From JBBRVP01 sp038246785 (lineage in GTDB: Bacteria; Actinomycetota; Actinomycetes; Jiangellales; Jiangellaceae), in contig JBBRVP010000006.1 of the NCBI GenBank assembly GCA_038246785.1, forward strand, positions 67,873 to 131,872: DNA of 64,000 nucleotides, written 5' to 3'. Made by a program: the position numbers and the translations under genes. Position 1 is the first letter of the stretch. Every line of letters begins with the position of its first letter. This document shows, piece by piece, positions 9,511 through 18,156 of this stretch. Below the pieces are notes generated by a model, which ran no database searches, was not told where the DNA came from, and was given only the letters and a program-made list of their open reading frames with translations.

Positions 9511-9972
9511 ATGTCCGCCGACACACCCGCAGCCGCAACCACGACCGGTCCGGCTCGGACCGTCCGTGTCCTCGCCGTCCTCGTCATCCTCGCGGGGCTC
9601 GTGCTGGCCGCCGGCGGCGTGGTCACCTGGTTTGCCGTGCAGAACACGCTGGCCGACGAGAAGGTCACCGTCTCCGCGGACGCGGCGCACTTCGCCGGCC
9701 AGCCGGTCAACAGCGCCTGGACGGCGTACTCCGAGGCGCAGACCATCGAGAAGCACGCGCTGGAGGCCAGCGGCGGCAAGACCTACGCCGAGCTCGACCG
9801 CAATGACCCTGTCCGGGCGACCGTGGCGACCGGTTCGTTCCTGCGCGCCTCGCTGTTCACCTCCGTCGTGTCCTTCGGCGTGGCCGCGATGGCGATAGGC
9901 CTCGGTGTGGTCTTCGTGCTGATCGGCATCGCCCTGCTCCGCCTGGCGCGACCGCTGGCCGTGCGGGCCTGA
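9511..9972 (+). CDS. two-TM membrane protein, 153 aa
   Basis: Unknown function. After about 20 Thr/Ala-rich residues there is one membrane segment (VRVLAVLVILAGLVLAAGG), then an outer loop of about 65 residues containing FAGQPVNSAWTAYSEAQTI, and a second long hydrophobic segment near the C-terminus (LFTSVVSFGVAAMAIGLGVVFVLIGIALL, split here as two stretches). Proteins of this shape are widespread in actinobacteria and are sometimes misnamed LigA dioxygenase; nothing here supports an enzyme. The start ATG at 9511 follows GGGAG at 9501-9505. Confidence 0.7.
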   Translation: MSADTPAAATTTGPARTVRVLAVLVILAGLVLAAGGVVTWFAVQNTLADEKVTVSADAAHFAGQPVNSAWTAYSEAQTIEKHALEASGGKTYAELDRNDPVRATVATGSFLRASLFTSVVSFGVAAMAIGLGVVFVLIGIALLRLARPLAVRA

Positions 9973-9978
9973 CCAGGT

Positions 9979-9996
9979 CCGCGGTCCGGGCCGCGG
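9979..9996. terminator. GC-rich hairpin between convergent genes
   Basis: CCGCGG, a 6-base loop, then CCGCGG again form a compact stem in the 34-bp gap between the convergent 9511-9972 and 10007-10807 genes. There is no T-run, so it would be an actinobacterial-style hairpin terminator at most. Confidence 0.3.
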
Positions 9997-10006
9997 TGCC
10001 CCGGGC

Positions 10007-10807
10007 CTAGTGCCCGAGCAGCTCCCGGACCTGCTGCGGGCCGAGCGCCCGTGCTGGCACCGCACCCGCGACGATCCGGCGGGTGAGCTCGCGGACCGGC
10101 AGCGGGCCGTCCGACGCGACGAGGACCACGTTGCCGAACCGCCGCCCGCGCAGGTGGGCGGTCTCCCCGACGAGCATGACCCGGCGGAAGGCGTCCAGCG
10201 CGGTGCGGGCCTCCGCGCGCACGAGCCGTAGCCCGGGCTTGTCGGCGACGTTGGCGACGTAAACACCGCCGCGCCGGAGGACGCGCACCACCTCGGCCAG
10301 GAACTGCGGGGTCGCCAGGTGGGCGGGGATGTCCTCGCCGAGGAACGTGTCGCGGACGACGACGTCGAAGCCGTCGGCGGGCAGCGTGCGCATGCCGTCG
10401 AGCGCGTCGGTCGCCTGGATGCGGAAGCCGGCGTCGCGCCGGCGCAGCGCGAACGCCTGTCGCGCCAGGTCGACGAGCGCGGCGTCGTGCTCGAGGACCA
10501 GCTGCCGCGAGCCGGGGCGGGTGGCGGTGACGTAGCGGGGGAGGGTGCACCCGGCCCCGCCGAGGTGGAGCACCGACAGCGGCTCGCCGCGCGGAGCCAG
10601 CACGTCGAGCAGATCCCCGATCCAGCGGACGTACTCGAACTCCAGCCGGGTCGGGTCAGCCACGTCGACGTAGGAGGACGGGACCCCGTTGACGGTGACG
10701 AGCCAGCCGTCGGGGTCGTCGCGCAGGCCCTCGATCTGCGTCGTGCCGGTGTCGACGTCGTGGCTGCCGGCGAAGGCGGCCGGCTGCGGGTGAGGCTGCC
10801 GCGGCAT
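10007..10807 (-). CDS. spermidine synthase-like aminopropyltransferase/methyltransferase, 266 aa
   Basis: Rossmann-fold member of the polyamine synthase family. The nucleotide-binding loop VLHLGGAGCTLPRYV, the acidic residue in LVLEHDAALVDLAR, and the catalytic-region DTFLGEDIPAHLATPQFL (Asp followed by the gatekeeping loop) can be seen. Unlike many actinobacterial homologues it has no N-terminal membrane domain. The classic GGGDG of SpeE is changed to GGAGC, so true spermidine synthesis is uncertain; many members of this group are annotated only as fused-type spermidine synthases. It is divergent from the pirin gene across 129 bp. Confidence 0.75.
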   Translation of the reverse strand: MPRQPHPQPAAFAGSHDVDTGTTQIEGLRDDPDGWLVTVNGVPSSYVDVADPTRLEFEYVRWIGDLLDVLAPRGEPLSVLHLGGAGCTLPRYVTATRPGSRQLVLEHDAALVDLARQAFALRRRDAGFRIQATDALDGMRTLPADGFDVVVRDTFLGEDIPAHLATPQFLAEVVRVLRRGGVYVANVADKPGLRLVRAEARTALDAFRRVMLVGETAHLRGRRFGNVVLVASDGPLPVRELTRRIVAGAVPARALGPQQVRELLGH

Positions 10808-10901
10808 GAGCAGACGCTAGAGCAGCCGTCAGCCGGCGGGCAGAGCAGACTGGGGACTGCGCCCCGCCCGGAATACTTGTCTGCGCAACCACTGTTGAGA
10901 T

Positions 10902-10914
10902 GGTCGTCACGACC
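10902..10914. promoter_or_regulatory. inverted repeat upstream of pirin gene
   Basis: GGTCGT-C-ACGACC is a perfect 6-bp inverted repeat around one base, ending 22 bp before the pirin GTG. The location fits an operator overlapping the transcription start. The regulator is unknown. Confidence 0.3.
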
Positions 10915-10936
10915 GTTCCAGCTCGAGGAGACTCCC

Positions 10937-11941
10937 GTGCCCGCCGTCACCGTGCCCGATGTCACCGTGCTGGATCGCGTCCCCGCACCCGACCCCGCGA
11001 CGGCCCTCCCGCGCCCGGTGCGCGGGATCACCTCGGCCCCCAGCGGACTGGAGGGGGAGGGCTTCCCCGTACGCCGGGCGTTCGCCGGCGTGGACCTGCG
11101 CGCCCTCGACCCGTTCGTGCACATGGACCAGATGGGCGAGGTGGAGTACGCCCCCGGCGAGCCGAAGGGCACACCCTGGCACCCGCACCGCGGCTTCGAG
11201 ACCGTCACCTACATCATGGACGGGATCTTCGAGCACCAGGACTCCAACGGCGGGGGCGGCGTCATCACCGACGGCGACACCCAGTGGATGACCGCCGGTT
11301 CGGGCCTGCTGCACATCGAGCGGCCGCCGGAGCACCTCGTGGCGAGCGGCGGGCTGTTCCACGGCATCCAGCTGTGGGTCAACCTGCCGCGGGCGCTCAA
11401 GCTCGCGCCGCCGCGCTACCAGGACCTGCGCGGCCGGGAGAGCGCCCTGCTCAGCTCGGCGGACGGCGGCGCCCTGCTGCGTGTCATCGCCGGTGAGCTC
11501 GTCGGGCACACCGGTCCGGGCCGCACACACACCCCGATCACGTTCATTCACACCACGATCAGCCCCGGCGCCTCGCTGCGGCTGCCGTGGCGCCCCGACT
11601 TCAACGCCCTCGTGTACGCGCTGTCCGGCAGCGGCACGGTCGGTGAGCAGCGGCACGCGATCCGCACCGGGCAGCTCGCCGTCCTCGGCGACGGCGGGTC
11701 GGTGACGATCGCCGCCGACCAGGCGCCGGACAGCCGTACGCCGGCACTGGACGTGCTGCTGCTCGGCGGCCAGCCGATCCGCGAGCCGGTCGCCTGGGCC
11801 GGCCCGTTCGTCATGAACACCAAGGCGGAGGTCCTGCAGGCGTTCGAGGACTACCAGGCCGGGCGGCTCGGCACGATCCCGGCCGTGCACGGCGACATCC
11901 ATGGGGCGCCGACTGGCATCGTCGAGGCGGACCGCAGCTGA
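10937..11941 (+). CDS. pirin family protein, 334 aa
   Basis: Bicupin pirin. The N-terminal metal-binding motif HPHRGFETVTYIMDG (two His ligands) is followed by the third His in GLLHIERPPEH and a Glu in the same stretch, the ligand set of pirin. Length is typical of the longer actinobacterial form. Bacterial pirins are linked to quercetin 2,3-dioxygenase activity or to redox-dependent regulation; which applies here is unknown. GTG at 10937 is preceded by GAGGAG at 10925-10930. The stop overlaps the beginning of the downstream MFS reading frame (CTGA), suggesting coupling. Confidence 0.9.
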   Translation: MPAVTVPDVTVLDRVPAPDPATALPRPVRGITSAPSGLEGEGFPVRRAFAGVDLRALDPFVHMDQMGEVEYAPGEPKGTPWHPHRGFETVTYIMDGIFEHQDSNGGGGVITDGDTQWMTAGSGLLHIERPPEHLVASGGLFHGIQLWVNLPRALKLAPPRYQDLRGRESALLSSADGGALLRVIAGELVGHTGPGRTHTPITFIHTTISPGASLRLPWRPDFNALVYALSGSGTVGEQRHAIRTGQLAVLGDGGSVTIAADQAPDSRTPALDVLLLGGQPIREPVAWAGPFVMNTKAEVLQAFEDYQAGRLGTIPAVHGDIHGAPTGIVEADRS

Positions 11942-13167
11942 GTCCCGCCGTCCGCGGCCTCGCGATCGACACGAGGCCGCTGCGCCACCTGCCGTTCCGG
12001 CGGCTGTTCGTCGGGCAGGGCGTGTCGGCCGTGGGCTTCCAGCTCACGGCCGTCGCCGTGCCCGTGCAGATGTACGCGGTCACCCGCTCGTCCTTCATGG
12101 TGGGGACACTCGGGCTGGCGGCCCTCGTGCCGCTCGTGCTGTTCGGCCTGTGGGGCGGCTCGGTCGCCGACGCGGTCGACCGGCGCCGCCTGCTCCTGGT
12201 CGCGTCCGCGGTCACCTGGTCGGCCACCCTGGGGCTGGTCGCGCAGGCCCTGCTGCTGTCCCGGAGCCCCGCCGTCCTGCTCGGGCTGACGGCTGTGCAG
12301 TCGGCCGGCTACGCGGTGTCGGCACCGACCCGGGCGGCGGTCGTCCCGCGGCTGGTGCCGATCGCCGAGGTGCCCTCGGCGAACACGCTGACGTTCACCG
12401 CCACGAGCCTGGGCTGGGTGGCGGGGCCGCTGCTCGCGGGGGTGGTCATCGCGCGCTTCGGCTACGCGGCGGCGTACGGCGTGGACGCGGCGCTGTTCAC
12501 GGCGGCCCTGTACGCCGCGTACCGACTCCCGGCGCTGCCCCCACACGGGGAGACGACGGCGCCGGGCTGGCGCTCCGTGCTGGCCGGGCTGCGCTATGCG
12601 CTCGTGACGCCGGTGCTGCTCATGTCCTTCCTCGTCGACATCGTGGCCATGGTGCTCGCGATGCCGCGGGCCCTGTTCCCGCAGGCGGGCCAGCAGTGGT
12701 TCGGCGGCGGGGTGGCCGTCGGGTGGCTCTATGCAGCCATCGCCATCGGGTCGCTGCTCGGCGGCCTGGTCTCGGGTTGGATCGGGACGGTCCGCCGGGT
12801 CGGCGTCGTGCTCACCGGCGCGATCGTCGTGTGGGGGCTCGCCGTCGCCGCGGCCGGGCTGACCCGCACGCTGTGGCTGTGCGTCGCGCTGCTGGCCGTG
12901 GCCGGAGCGGCCGACCTCGCCTCGGCGGTCTTCCGGCAGACGATCCTGCAGACCTACGCGCCAGACGTCATGCGCGGGCGGCTGCAGGGCATGTTCATCG
13001 TCGTCGTGGCCGGCGGACCTCGGCTCGGCGACGTCCGAGCAGGGGCGAGCGAGGCGGCGTTCGGGCTGACCTGGGCGTGGGTGGGTGGCGGGCTGGCCTG
13101 CGCGGCGCTGGTCGTCGCGCTGGCACTTGCCGTCCCCACATTCCGCCGCTACGAGCGCCCGGCCTGA
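11938..13167 (+). CDS. MFS transporter (EntS-like)
   Basis: Twelve-helix major facilitator of the enterobactin-exporter/tetracycline type; the loop GGSVADAVDRRRLL after TM2 is characteristic. The first ATG/GTG/TTG codon in frame is the GTG at 12022 (381 aa), but the family's conserved N-terminus (TRPLRHLPFRRLFVGQGVSA) is encoded upstream of it in the same frame. I therefore extend the gene to the in-frame CTG at 11938, which overlaps the pirin stop as CTGA and gives 409 aa, the usual length. If CTG is not used, the protein would lose part of its first helix. Substrate unknown. Confidence 0.8.
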   Translation: MSPAVRGLAIDTRPLRHLPFRRLFVGQGVSAVGFQLTAVAVPVQMYAVTRSSFMVGTLGLAALVPLVLFGLWGGSVADAVDRRRLLLVASAVTWSATLGLVAQALLLSRSPAVLLGLTAVQSAGYAVSAPTRAAVVPRLVPIAEVPSANTLTFTATSLGWVAGPLLAGVVIARFGYAAAYGVDAALFTAALYAAYRLPALPPHGETTAPGWRSVLAGLRYALVTPVLLMSFLVDIVAMVLAMPRALFPQAGQQWFGGGVAVGWLYAAIAIGSLLGGLVSGWIGTVRRVGVVLTGAIVVWGLAVAAAGLTRTLWLCVALLAVAGAADLASAVFRQTILQTYAPDVMRGRLQGMFIVVVAGGPRLGDVRAGASEAAFGLTWAWVGGGLACAALVVALALAVPTFRRYERPA

Positions 13168-13204
13168 GGCCCCGTCGTCAGGCCACGGCTCGACAGGAGA
13201 CCCC

Positions 13205-13234
13205 GGTACGACACGCGGTACGGCGCGTCGTACC
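13205..13234. repeat. 12-bp inverted repeat (one mismatch), possible operator or hairpin
   Basis: GGTACGACACGC, a 6-bp centre (GGTACG), then GCGCGTCGTACC. The arms pair except at one position. It lies 38 bp after the MFS stop and about 110 bp before the DUF6390 gene, so it could end the upstream transcript or serve as an operator for the next gene. No T-run follows. Confidence 0.45.
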
Positions 13235-13343
13235 GCAGCCTCCACTCGGTCGTGGGGACCGGTGACCCCTGCGCCGGCCGAGCGTAAGGTCACGAGGAAG
13301 CGCGCGCAGGCCACAGCGAAACACGACGGCGAGGTGAGCGGTC

Positions 13344-14147
13344 ATGGGGACGGCACCCCCGCCGGCAGCACCGCCGTCCGCGACGCGCACCCCCGGTCCG
13401 ACGCTGTTCGTGCGCTACGCCTACCCCCCCAACGAGCGCGGTTCGTGCGGCCCGCCGCAGCACCGCACCCTGTTCGAGTACGGCGTCGCCGCCGAGGTCG
13501 ACCCCGGCCTTGAGCTGCTTGCCCGCCAGTTCGCCGGGGCCTGGCCCTACCTCGAGTTCATCGCGGGCGTCAGCGGCATCCCGGACCCGCTCGACGCCCG
13601 CGTGGTCGAGGCGTACTGGCTCGGCAACGACCTGCTCGACCGCATCGACATGACCACGTTCGGCAACGCGTTGATGGACCGCTTCCGCCGGGCGGCCGGC
13701 CGCTCATGGACCCACCTCGCCGAAGCGATCCCGGCCGGTGTCGTGCCGCACCACAGCTTCCACGTGTTCCACGTCTACCCGTGGGTCGGGCTGCTCGGCA
13801 ACGGCCGCGGGGAGCCGCTGGAGGTCCTGCAGCGCTGCCGGATCCGCTGGGGCCGGGTACTGAGCGTCGAACGCGACCAGGTGGTGGTGGCGTCCCGGCC
13901 GCTGCGCTACGTCGACGGCAAGCTGCTGCTGGGAGAGCCGGAGCCGGAGACCGCGACCAGCGGGATCGACGGGGTCGGGCTGGCCGCCGGTCTGCGACCC
14001 GGCGAGTGGGTCGGGCTGCACTGGGGCTGGGTCTGCGACCGGCTCACGGCGAGCCAGCTGACCAACCTGCGCCGGTTCACGCTGCGACACGTGGAGATCG
14101 TCAACAGCCGGCTGGCGCACTCGGGCCCGGCGCTCACCCTCGGCTGA
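13344..14147 (+). CDS. DUF6390 family protein, 267 aa
   Basis: I recognise the DUF6390 type: after a Pro/Ala-rich lead of about 20 residues comes LFVRYAYPPNERGSCGP, then an all-helical region (LLARQFAGAWPYLEFIAG) and HHSFHVFHVYPWVGLLG. The family has no known activity; members often sit close to hydrogenase genes, and this one converges on the last gene of the hydrogenase operon with a 14-bp overlap. Conserved His residues in the HHSFHVFHVYPW stretch and Cys in ERGSCG could bind a metal or haem; that is speculation. A link to hydrogenase assembly is inferred from location only. Confidence 0.7.
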   Translation: MGTAPPPAAPPSATRTPGPTLFVRYAYPPNERGSCGPPQHRTLFEYGVAAEVDPGLELLARQFAGAWPYLEFIAGVSGIPDPLDARVVEAYWLGNDLLDRIDMTTFGNALMDRFRRAAGRSWTHLAEAIPAGVVPHHSFHVFHVYPWVGLLGNGRGEPLEVLQRCRIRWGRVLSVERDQVVVASRPLRYVDGKLLLGEPEPETATSGIDGVGLAAGLRPGEWVGLHWGWVCDRLTASQLTNLRRFTLRHVEIVNSRLAHSGPALTLG

Positions 14148-15243
14148 CCGGGTGCGGGGCCGCCGCGCTCGCCGGTCCGGGCAGCAATCCCACCCGCTGC
14201 ATGGCCCACCCGCAGCGCTCTCCGATCGCGGCCCGCGGGGCGCCACCGCCGCGGACCTCCACCTGGCCCGCCGGGGTGTCCAGCCGGTAGATCGTGTCCG
14301 GACCCCGGTAGCGCACCGCCAGCACCCGACCGGGCAGCGGGCCCCCGAGACCGCCCCACTCGGGGCGCAGCAGCAGCGCCGCGCGTCCGGCCGGCGGCTC
14401 CCGCCCGCCCGCGACGGCAACGGTGGCCGCCACCTCGCCGACCCAGACCTCGATCGAGCCGGGACCGGCGGGGGCCACGGGGAGGTCGAGCGCGCAGGCC
14501 GGCCCCGTCAGCCGGGCGGCCCACAGATCCACCGGATGCTCGTAGACCTGCTGTGGTGACCCGATCTGCGCCACCGCGCCGCCGCGCAGCAGCGCCACCC
14601 GGTCGGCGACTGTGAAGGCCTCCGCCACGTCGTGGGTCGCGTAGAGCACGGCCGCTCCGAGGGCCGTCCGCTGGGCCGCCAGCTCCTCCTGCAGCACGGT
14701 GCGCAGCGGCGCATCGAGGTGCGCGGTCGGCTCGTCGAACAGGTAGAGCGCGGCGCCTCTGGCCAGGGCCCGCGCGACACCGACCCGCTGCTGCTCACCG
14801 CCGGAGAGCTCGGCCGGCCGGCGGTCGGCCAGCGCCGCGACACCCATCCGTTCCAGCAGCACCATCGCCCGCTGGCGAGCCTCGGCCCGCGGCTGGCCGG
14901 CCCGGCGGATCGGGTACGCGACGGTGTCCAGCGCCGACAGATGCGGCCACAGCGCGTAGTTCTGGAACACCACCGCGACGTCACGGTCCTCCGGTGGATG
15001 GCTGCGCGGGCCGTCGACCACGACTCGGCCGTCGATCCGGATCAGACCGGAGTCCGGGGCGGTGAAGCCGGCCACCGTGTAGAGCAGTGTGGTCTTGCCG
15101 CACCCGGACGGCCCGAGCACCGCCATCGCCTCACCGGCGCACACGGCGAGGTCCAGGTCCCGCAGCACCGGCCGCCGGCCGTAGGACACGGTCAGCCCCA
15201 CCGCCTCGAGCGCCGGGGCCGGCTCGCGACCGGCGGCCGTCAT
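14134..15243 (-). CDS. iron-type ABC transporter ATP-binding protein, 369 aa
   Basis: FbpC/CysA/PotA-type importer ATPase: Walker A GPSGCGKTT, Q-loop VFQNYALWP, signature LSGGEQQRVGVARALA, Walker B LYLFDEPTAHLD and switch His in YATHDVAEA, followed by a C-terminal TOBE-like regulatory domain of about 110 residues. It is the last gene of the long minus-strand operon and starts with an ATGA overlap on the permease stop. It works with the next two upstream genes as a complete importer. Subfamily points to iron, but other metals such as nickel cannot be excluded from sequence. Confidence 0.88.
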   Translation of the reverse strand: MTAAGREPAPALEAVGLTVSYGRRPVLRDLDLAVCAGEAMAVLGPSGCGKTTLLYTVAGFTAPDSGLIRIDGRVVVDGPRSHPPEDRDVAVVFQNYALWPHLSALDTVAYPIRRAGQPRAEARQRAMVLLERMGVAALADRRPAELSGGEQQRVGVARALARGAALYLFDEPTAHLDAPLRTVLQEELAAQRTALGAAVLYATHDVAEAFTVADRVALLRGGAVAQIGSPQQVYEHPVDLWAARLTGPACALDLPVAPAGPGSIEVWVGEVAATVAVAGGREPPAGRAALLLRPEWGGLGGPLPGRVLAVRYRGPDTIYRLDTPAGQVEVRGGGAPRAAIGERCGWAMQRVGLLPGPASAAAPHPVSRG

Positions 15244-16892
15244 GTCGGCACCGACCGCCGGCCGGCGGCCCGGCGGGCCACCAGCAGCAGGCCGGCGGCG
15301 GCGGCGATGAGCAGGGTCAACAGCACCGACAGTGCCGAGGTCACGGCGACGTCTCCGAGCTGCTGGCGGTCGAGGATGACCACGGCCAGTGTCTTCGTGC
15401 CCGGCCCGTAGAGCAGGCTGGAGATGGTCAGCTCGTGCACGGCGAACAGGAAGACCAGCAGCCAGGCCGCGCCTAGGGCGGGCCGCAGCAGCGGCCCGAC
15501 GATGGTGCGCACCGCCGTGGCCGCCCCGGCGCCGCTGACCCGGCCGGCGCGGACCAGGTCGGCGGGCAGGCGTTCGGCGGCGCCGGCGAGCGGACGGTGC
15601 CCGAGCGCCCAGAACTTCGCGAGGTACGCGACGAGGATGATCGCCAGCGTGTCGCGGAGCGACCCTCCGTAGGCCAGCAGCACGGCCACCGCGAGCGTGG
15701 AGCCGGCCACCGCGAACGTCATCGTCACGGCGGTGCCGAGCACCCGGCCCACCCCGGCCCGGCCGAGCGCCGCGCTCAGCGCGCCGATCAGCAGGACGCC
15801 GGTGGCCGCGCCGGCGGCCAGCAGGACGGAGTTGGACAGGGCCTCGTACGTGTGCCCGTCCAGCGCCGCGGCGAAGTTGGCCAGCGTCCAGTTGGCCGGG
15901 ACCGGGGCGAGCCCGACCGCCCTCGTCAGCGCCACCAGCACCAGCGCGAGCATGGGCAGCGCGACGGTGATGGCGAGGAACGTCCACAGCGCGGCAGCCA
16001 GACCCCACGACCGTCGCCCCGCCGCAGTCGCTGCGCCGGCGGCACCGCCGGTGCGCGGTGCCCGGCCCGCCCCGGCCAGCGCGTCGACGGGGGCGATGGC
16101 GATCACTGCGATCACGACCAGTCCCACCGCCAGGGCGGCCGCCGCCGCGAACGCCGCAGGGTCCACGGCCAGGGTCAGGTCCTGGTAGATCCGGGTGGTC
16201 ATGGTGGGGAAGCCGGCTGGGATGCCGAGCACCGCGGGCACCTCGAACGCATTGAGCCCGGTCACGAACACCAACGCCGCGGCGGCGGCGATGCCCGGGC
16301 GGGCCAGCGGCAGCGTCACGCTGCGGGCGGCCAGCCCGGCCGTGGCCCCGCAGGCGCGGGCCGCCCGCTCCAGGTCGGGCTCGACTCGGCTGGCCAGGCT
16401 CGCGGCGATGACGAGGTAGCCCACCGGCACCGCGCCGGCGGCGCCCACCACGACGATGCCGGCCGGGCCGTACAGCCCGTCCCAGTGCAGGCCGACCAGT
16501 CGGTCGAGCAGGCCGCCGGGCCCGTACGCGCGTGTCCAGCCGATCGCGCTCACCAGCGGCGCCCCGAGCAGGGCGGCCAGCAGCGCGCCGCGCAGCCAGC
16601 CCCGGCCGGGGGCCCGGCTTCGCTCGGTGACGAAGGCCGCGGCGGCGCCGCCGAGCAAACCGAGGACCGTGACGGCGAGTGAGGTCCACACGGTGTTGAC
16701 CACCGCCTGTCCAGTGGCGCCGGTGCGCAGCGTCCGGCCGACCGCGGCCGGCCCGTCCTCGAGCGCCACCGCGAACAGCCGGACCAGCGGGATGCCGACG
16801 AGCAGGACCAGCAGCGCGCTCACCAGCACCAGCCCGGCCGGCGTCCACGAGGTCGGGCGCCGCAACGACGGGGCCGCGACCGGATCAGTCAC
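15240..16892 (-). CDS. iron-type ABC transporter permease (two fused modules), 550 aa
   Basis: FbpB-like permease with about 12 membrane helices in two repeated halves, each carrying a BPD-type cytoplasmic loop (for example ARACGATAGLAARSVTLPLARPG in the first half, shown here in part, and RVSGAGAATAVRTIVGPLLRP in the second, with the EAA-like Gly). Length agrees with fused permeases of ferric-iron importers. The start ATG at 16892 lies inside the end of the binding-protein gene (8-bp overlap), and the stop overlaps the ATPase start, so the three genes are translationally coupled. Confidence 0.88.
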   Translation of the reverse strand: MTDPVAAPSLRRPTSWTPAGLVLVSALLVLLVGIPLVRLFAVALEDGPAAVGRTLRTGATGQAVVNTVWTSLAVTVLGLLGGAAAAFVTERSRAPGRGWLRGALLAALLGAPLVSAIGWTRAYGPGGLLDRLVGLHWDGLYGPAGIVVVGAAGAVPVGYLVIAASLASRVEPDLERAARACGATAGLAARSVTLPLARPGIAAAAALVFVTGLNAFEVPAVLGIPAGFPTMTTRIYQDLTLAVDPAAFAAAAALAVGLVVIAVIAIAPVDALAGAGRAPRTGGAAGAATAAGRRSWGLAAALWTFLAITVALPMLALVLVALTRAVGLAPVPANWTLANFAAALDGHTYEALSNSVLLAAGAATGVLLIGALSAALGRAGVGRVLGTAVTMTFAVAGSTLAVAVLLAYGGSLRDTLAIILVAYLAKFWALGHRPLAGAAERLPADLVRAGRVSGAGAATAVRTIVGPLLRPALGAAWLLVFLFAVHELTISSLLYGPGTKTLAVVILDRQQLGDVAVTSALSVLLTLLIAAAAGLLLVARRAAGRRSVPT

Positions 16893-17895
16893 CGAAGATG
16901 GCGCGGTAGCCCGCCCGCAGCTCTGCCTGCCGCGCGAAGATCGCGGACCAGTCGGGGACGACCTCCGGCAACGGAGCCGACATGGCCGGTACGTCGGCGC
17001 GGATCGGGTGCCGGTCGAGCTCGGCGAGCGCTCGCTGCGCCGGCGGGGTCAGCAGGAAGTTCGCCAGGGCCTCGGCGGCCTGCGTCGCGCGGCTGTCGGC
17101 GAAGACCGCCACCGGGGCGTACAGCCGCACCGCACCCGGCGCCGGGGCCGAGATCTCTAGCGGCGAGCCCTTGGTCACCGCTGCCCGGGCGAGGAAGTCG
17201 AGGGTCATGCCGGCAGTGAACCGGCCCTCCGCCACGCCGGAGATGACGTCACCGGGGGACTGCACCTGCACGGCGCCGTTTGCCTTCAGCCGGCGGTAGT
17301 AGTCCAGCCCGTAGCCGTCGGCCAGCGCGAAGTAGCCGAGCGCACCGAACGCTGACCCGGCGAAGCTCGGGTCGGGCAGCGCGACGGCGTCCCGGTACCG
17401 CGGGCCGGCCAGGTCCTGCCAGTTCTTCGGTGCCGCCCCAGGCTCGGACACCACCACCACGTCACTGGTGGTCACGCCCCAGAAGGTGTCGGTGTGGGCC
17501 TCGGCCGGTACGGCGGCCGCCGCCGCTGGTGACCAGCGGCGGAGCAGCCCCTGGGCGGCGAACTGCTGCATCGACAGCGGATCGGACAGCAGGAGGACGT
17601 CGCCGCGGATCCCGCCGGAGCGCTGCTCGGCGGCCACCCGCGCGGTTATCTGCCCGGTGGGAGCCCGGAACAGCTCGACCCGGGTGCCGGGGGCGCTGGC
17701 GTGGTAGGCGGCCAGCAGCGCGTCGACCTCGGGCTGGCTGTAGGAGGTGTACAGACGCACCGTCGAGCCCGCGGAGGTGCTGCCGGCCGCACCGGGTGCA
17801 CCGCCGGACGAGCTGCCGCAGCCGGCGAGCAGTCCGGCCACGAGCAGTCCGGCCACGAGCAGGGTCGCCGGGACGGCCCGCGCCGGCCGCCTCAC
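16885..17895 (-). CDS. ABC transporter substrate-binding lipoprotein (iron-type), 336 aa
   Basis: Lipoprotein signal with lipobox LLAGC near residue 24, then a type II periplasmic-binding fold of the ferric/FutA-FbpA group (starting VRLYTSYSQPEVDALLAAY). The hinge and domain pattern TSDVVVVSEPGAAP and VALPDPSFAGSAFGALGY are normal for the group. The GTG start overlaps the hypC stop (GTGA), so this gene is coupled to hydrogenase maturation genes. That placement suggests supply of iron, or possibly nickel, for the [NiFe] cofactor; the metal is inferred, not shown. Confidence 0.85.
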   Translation of the reverse strand: MRRPARAVPATLLVAGLLVAGLLAGCGSSSGGAPGAAGSTSAGSTVRLYTSYSQPEVDALLAAYHASAPGTRVELFRAPTGQITARVAAEQRSGGIRGDVLLLSDPLSMQQFAAQGLLRRWSPAAAAAVPAEAHTDTFWGVTTSDVVVVSEPGAAPKNWQDLAGPRYRDAVALPDPSFAGSAFGALGYFALADGYGLDYYRRLKANGAVQVQSPGDVISGVAEGRFTAGMTLDFLARAAVTKGSPLEISAPAPGAVRLYAPVAVFADSRATQAAEALANFLLTPPAQRALAELDRHPIRADVPAMSAPLPEVVPDWSAIFARQAELRAGYRAIFGD

Positions 17896-18152
17896 GCCGG
17901 CGCCCCGTCCGGCCCGTCGAGCGGGCGGCCCATCAGCTGCAACCCCTCCAGTGCCTCCCGGGCCGCCGCCTCGTCGACCTTCTCCATGGCGAAGCCCATG
18001 TGGATGAGCACCCAGCTGCCCGGCTCGACACCCGCGTCCTCGAGCATCCCGATGTTGACCTTGCGCTGGCCGCCGACGACGTCGACGAGCGCAAGCTGGT
18101 CGCCGTAGCCCTCGACGAGCTCCACCACCTGGCCGGGAATCCCGAGGCACAT
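17892..18152 (-). CDS. hypC: HypC/HybG family hydrogenase maturation chaperone, 86 aa
   Basis: Begins MCLGIPGQV, the invariant HypC N-terminus in which Cys2 carries the Fe(CN)2CO group and hands it to the large-subunit precursor. The core WVLIHMGFAMEKVDEAAA is also standard. Length is typical (80-90 aa). It works with HypD, which is not encoded in this window. It sits 4 bp after the maturation protease and its stop overlaps the start of the binding-protein gene. Confidence 0.95.
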   Translation of the reverse strand: MCLGIPGQVVELVEGYGDQLALVDVVGGQRKVNIGMLEDAGVEPGSWVLIHMGFAMEKVDEAAAREALEGLQLMGRPLDGPDGAPA

Positions 18153-18156
18153 GGGC

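Noticed and set aside
16885..17895. Nickel-specific binding protein
   Set aside because: Position next to hydrogenase genes suggests it, but the sequence type is ferric-iron-like, so nickel is left as a possibility only.
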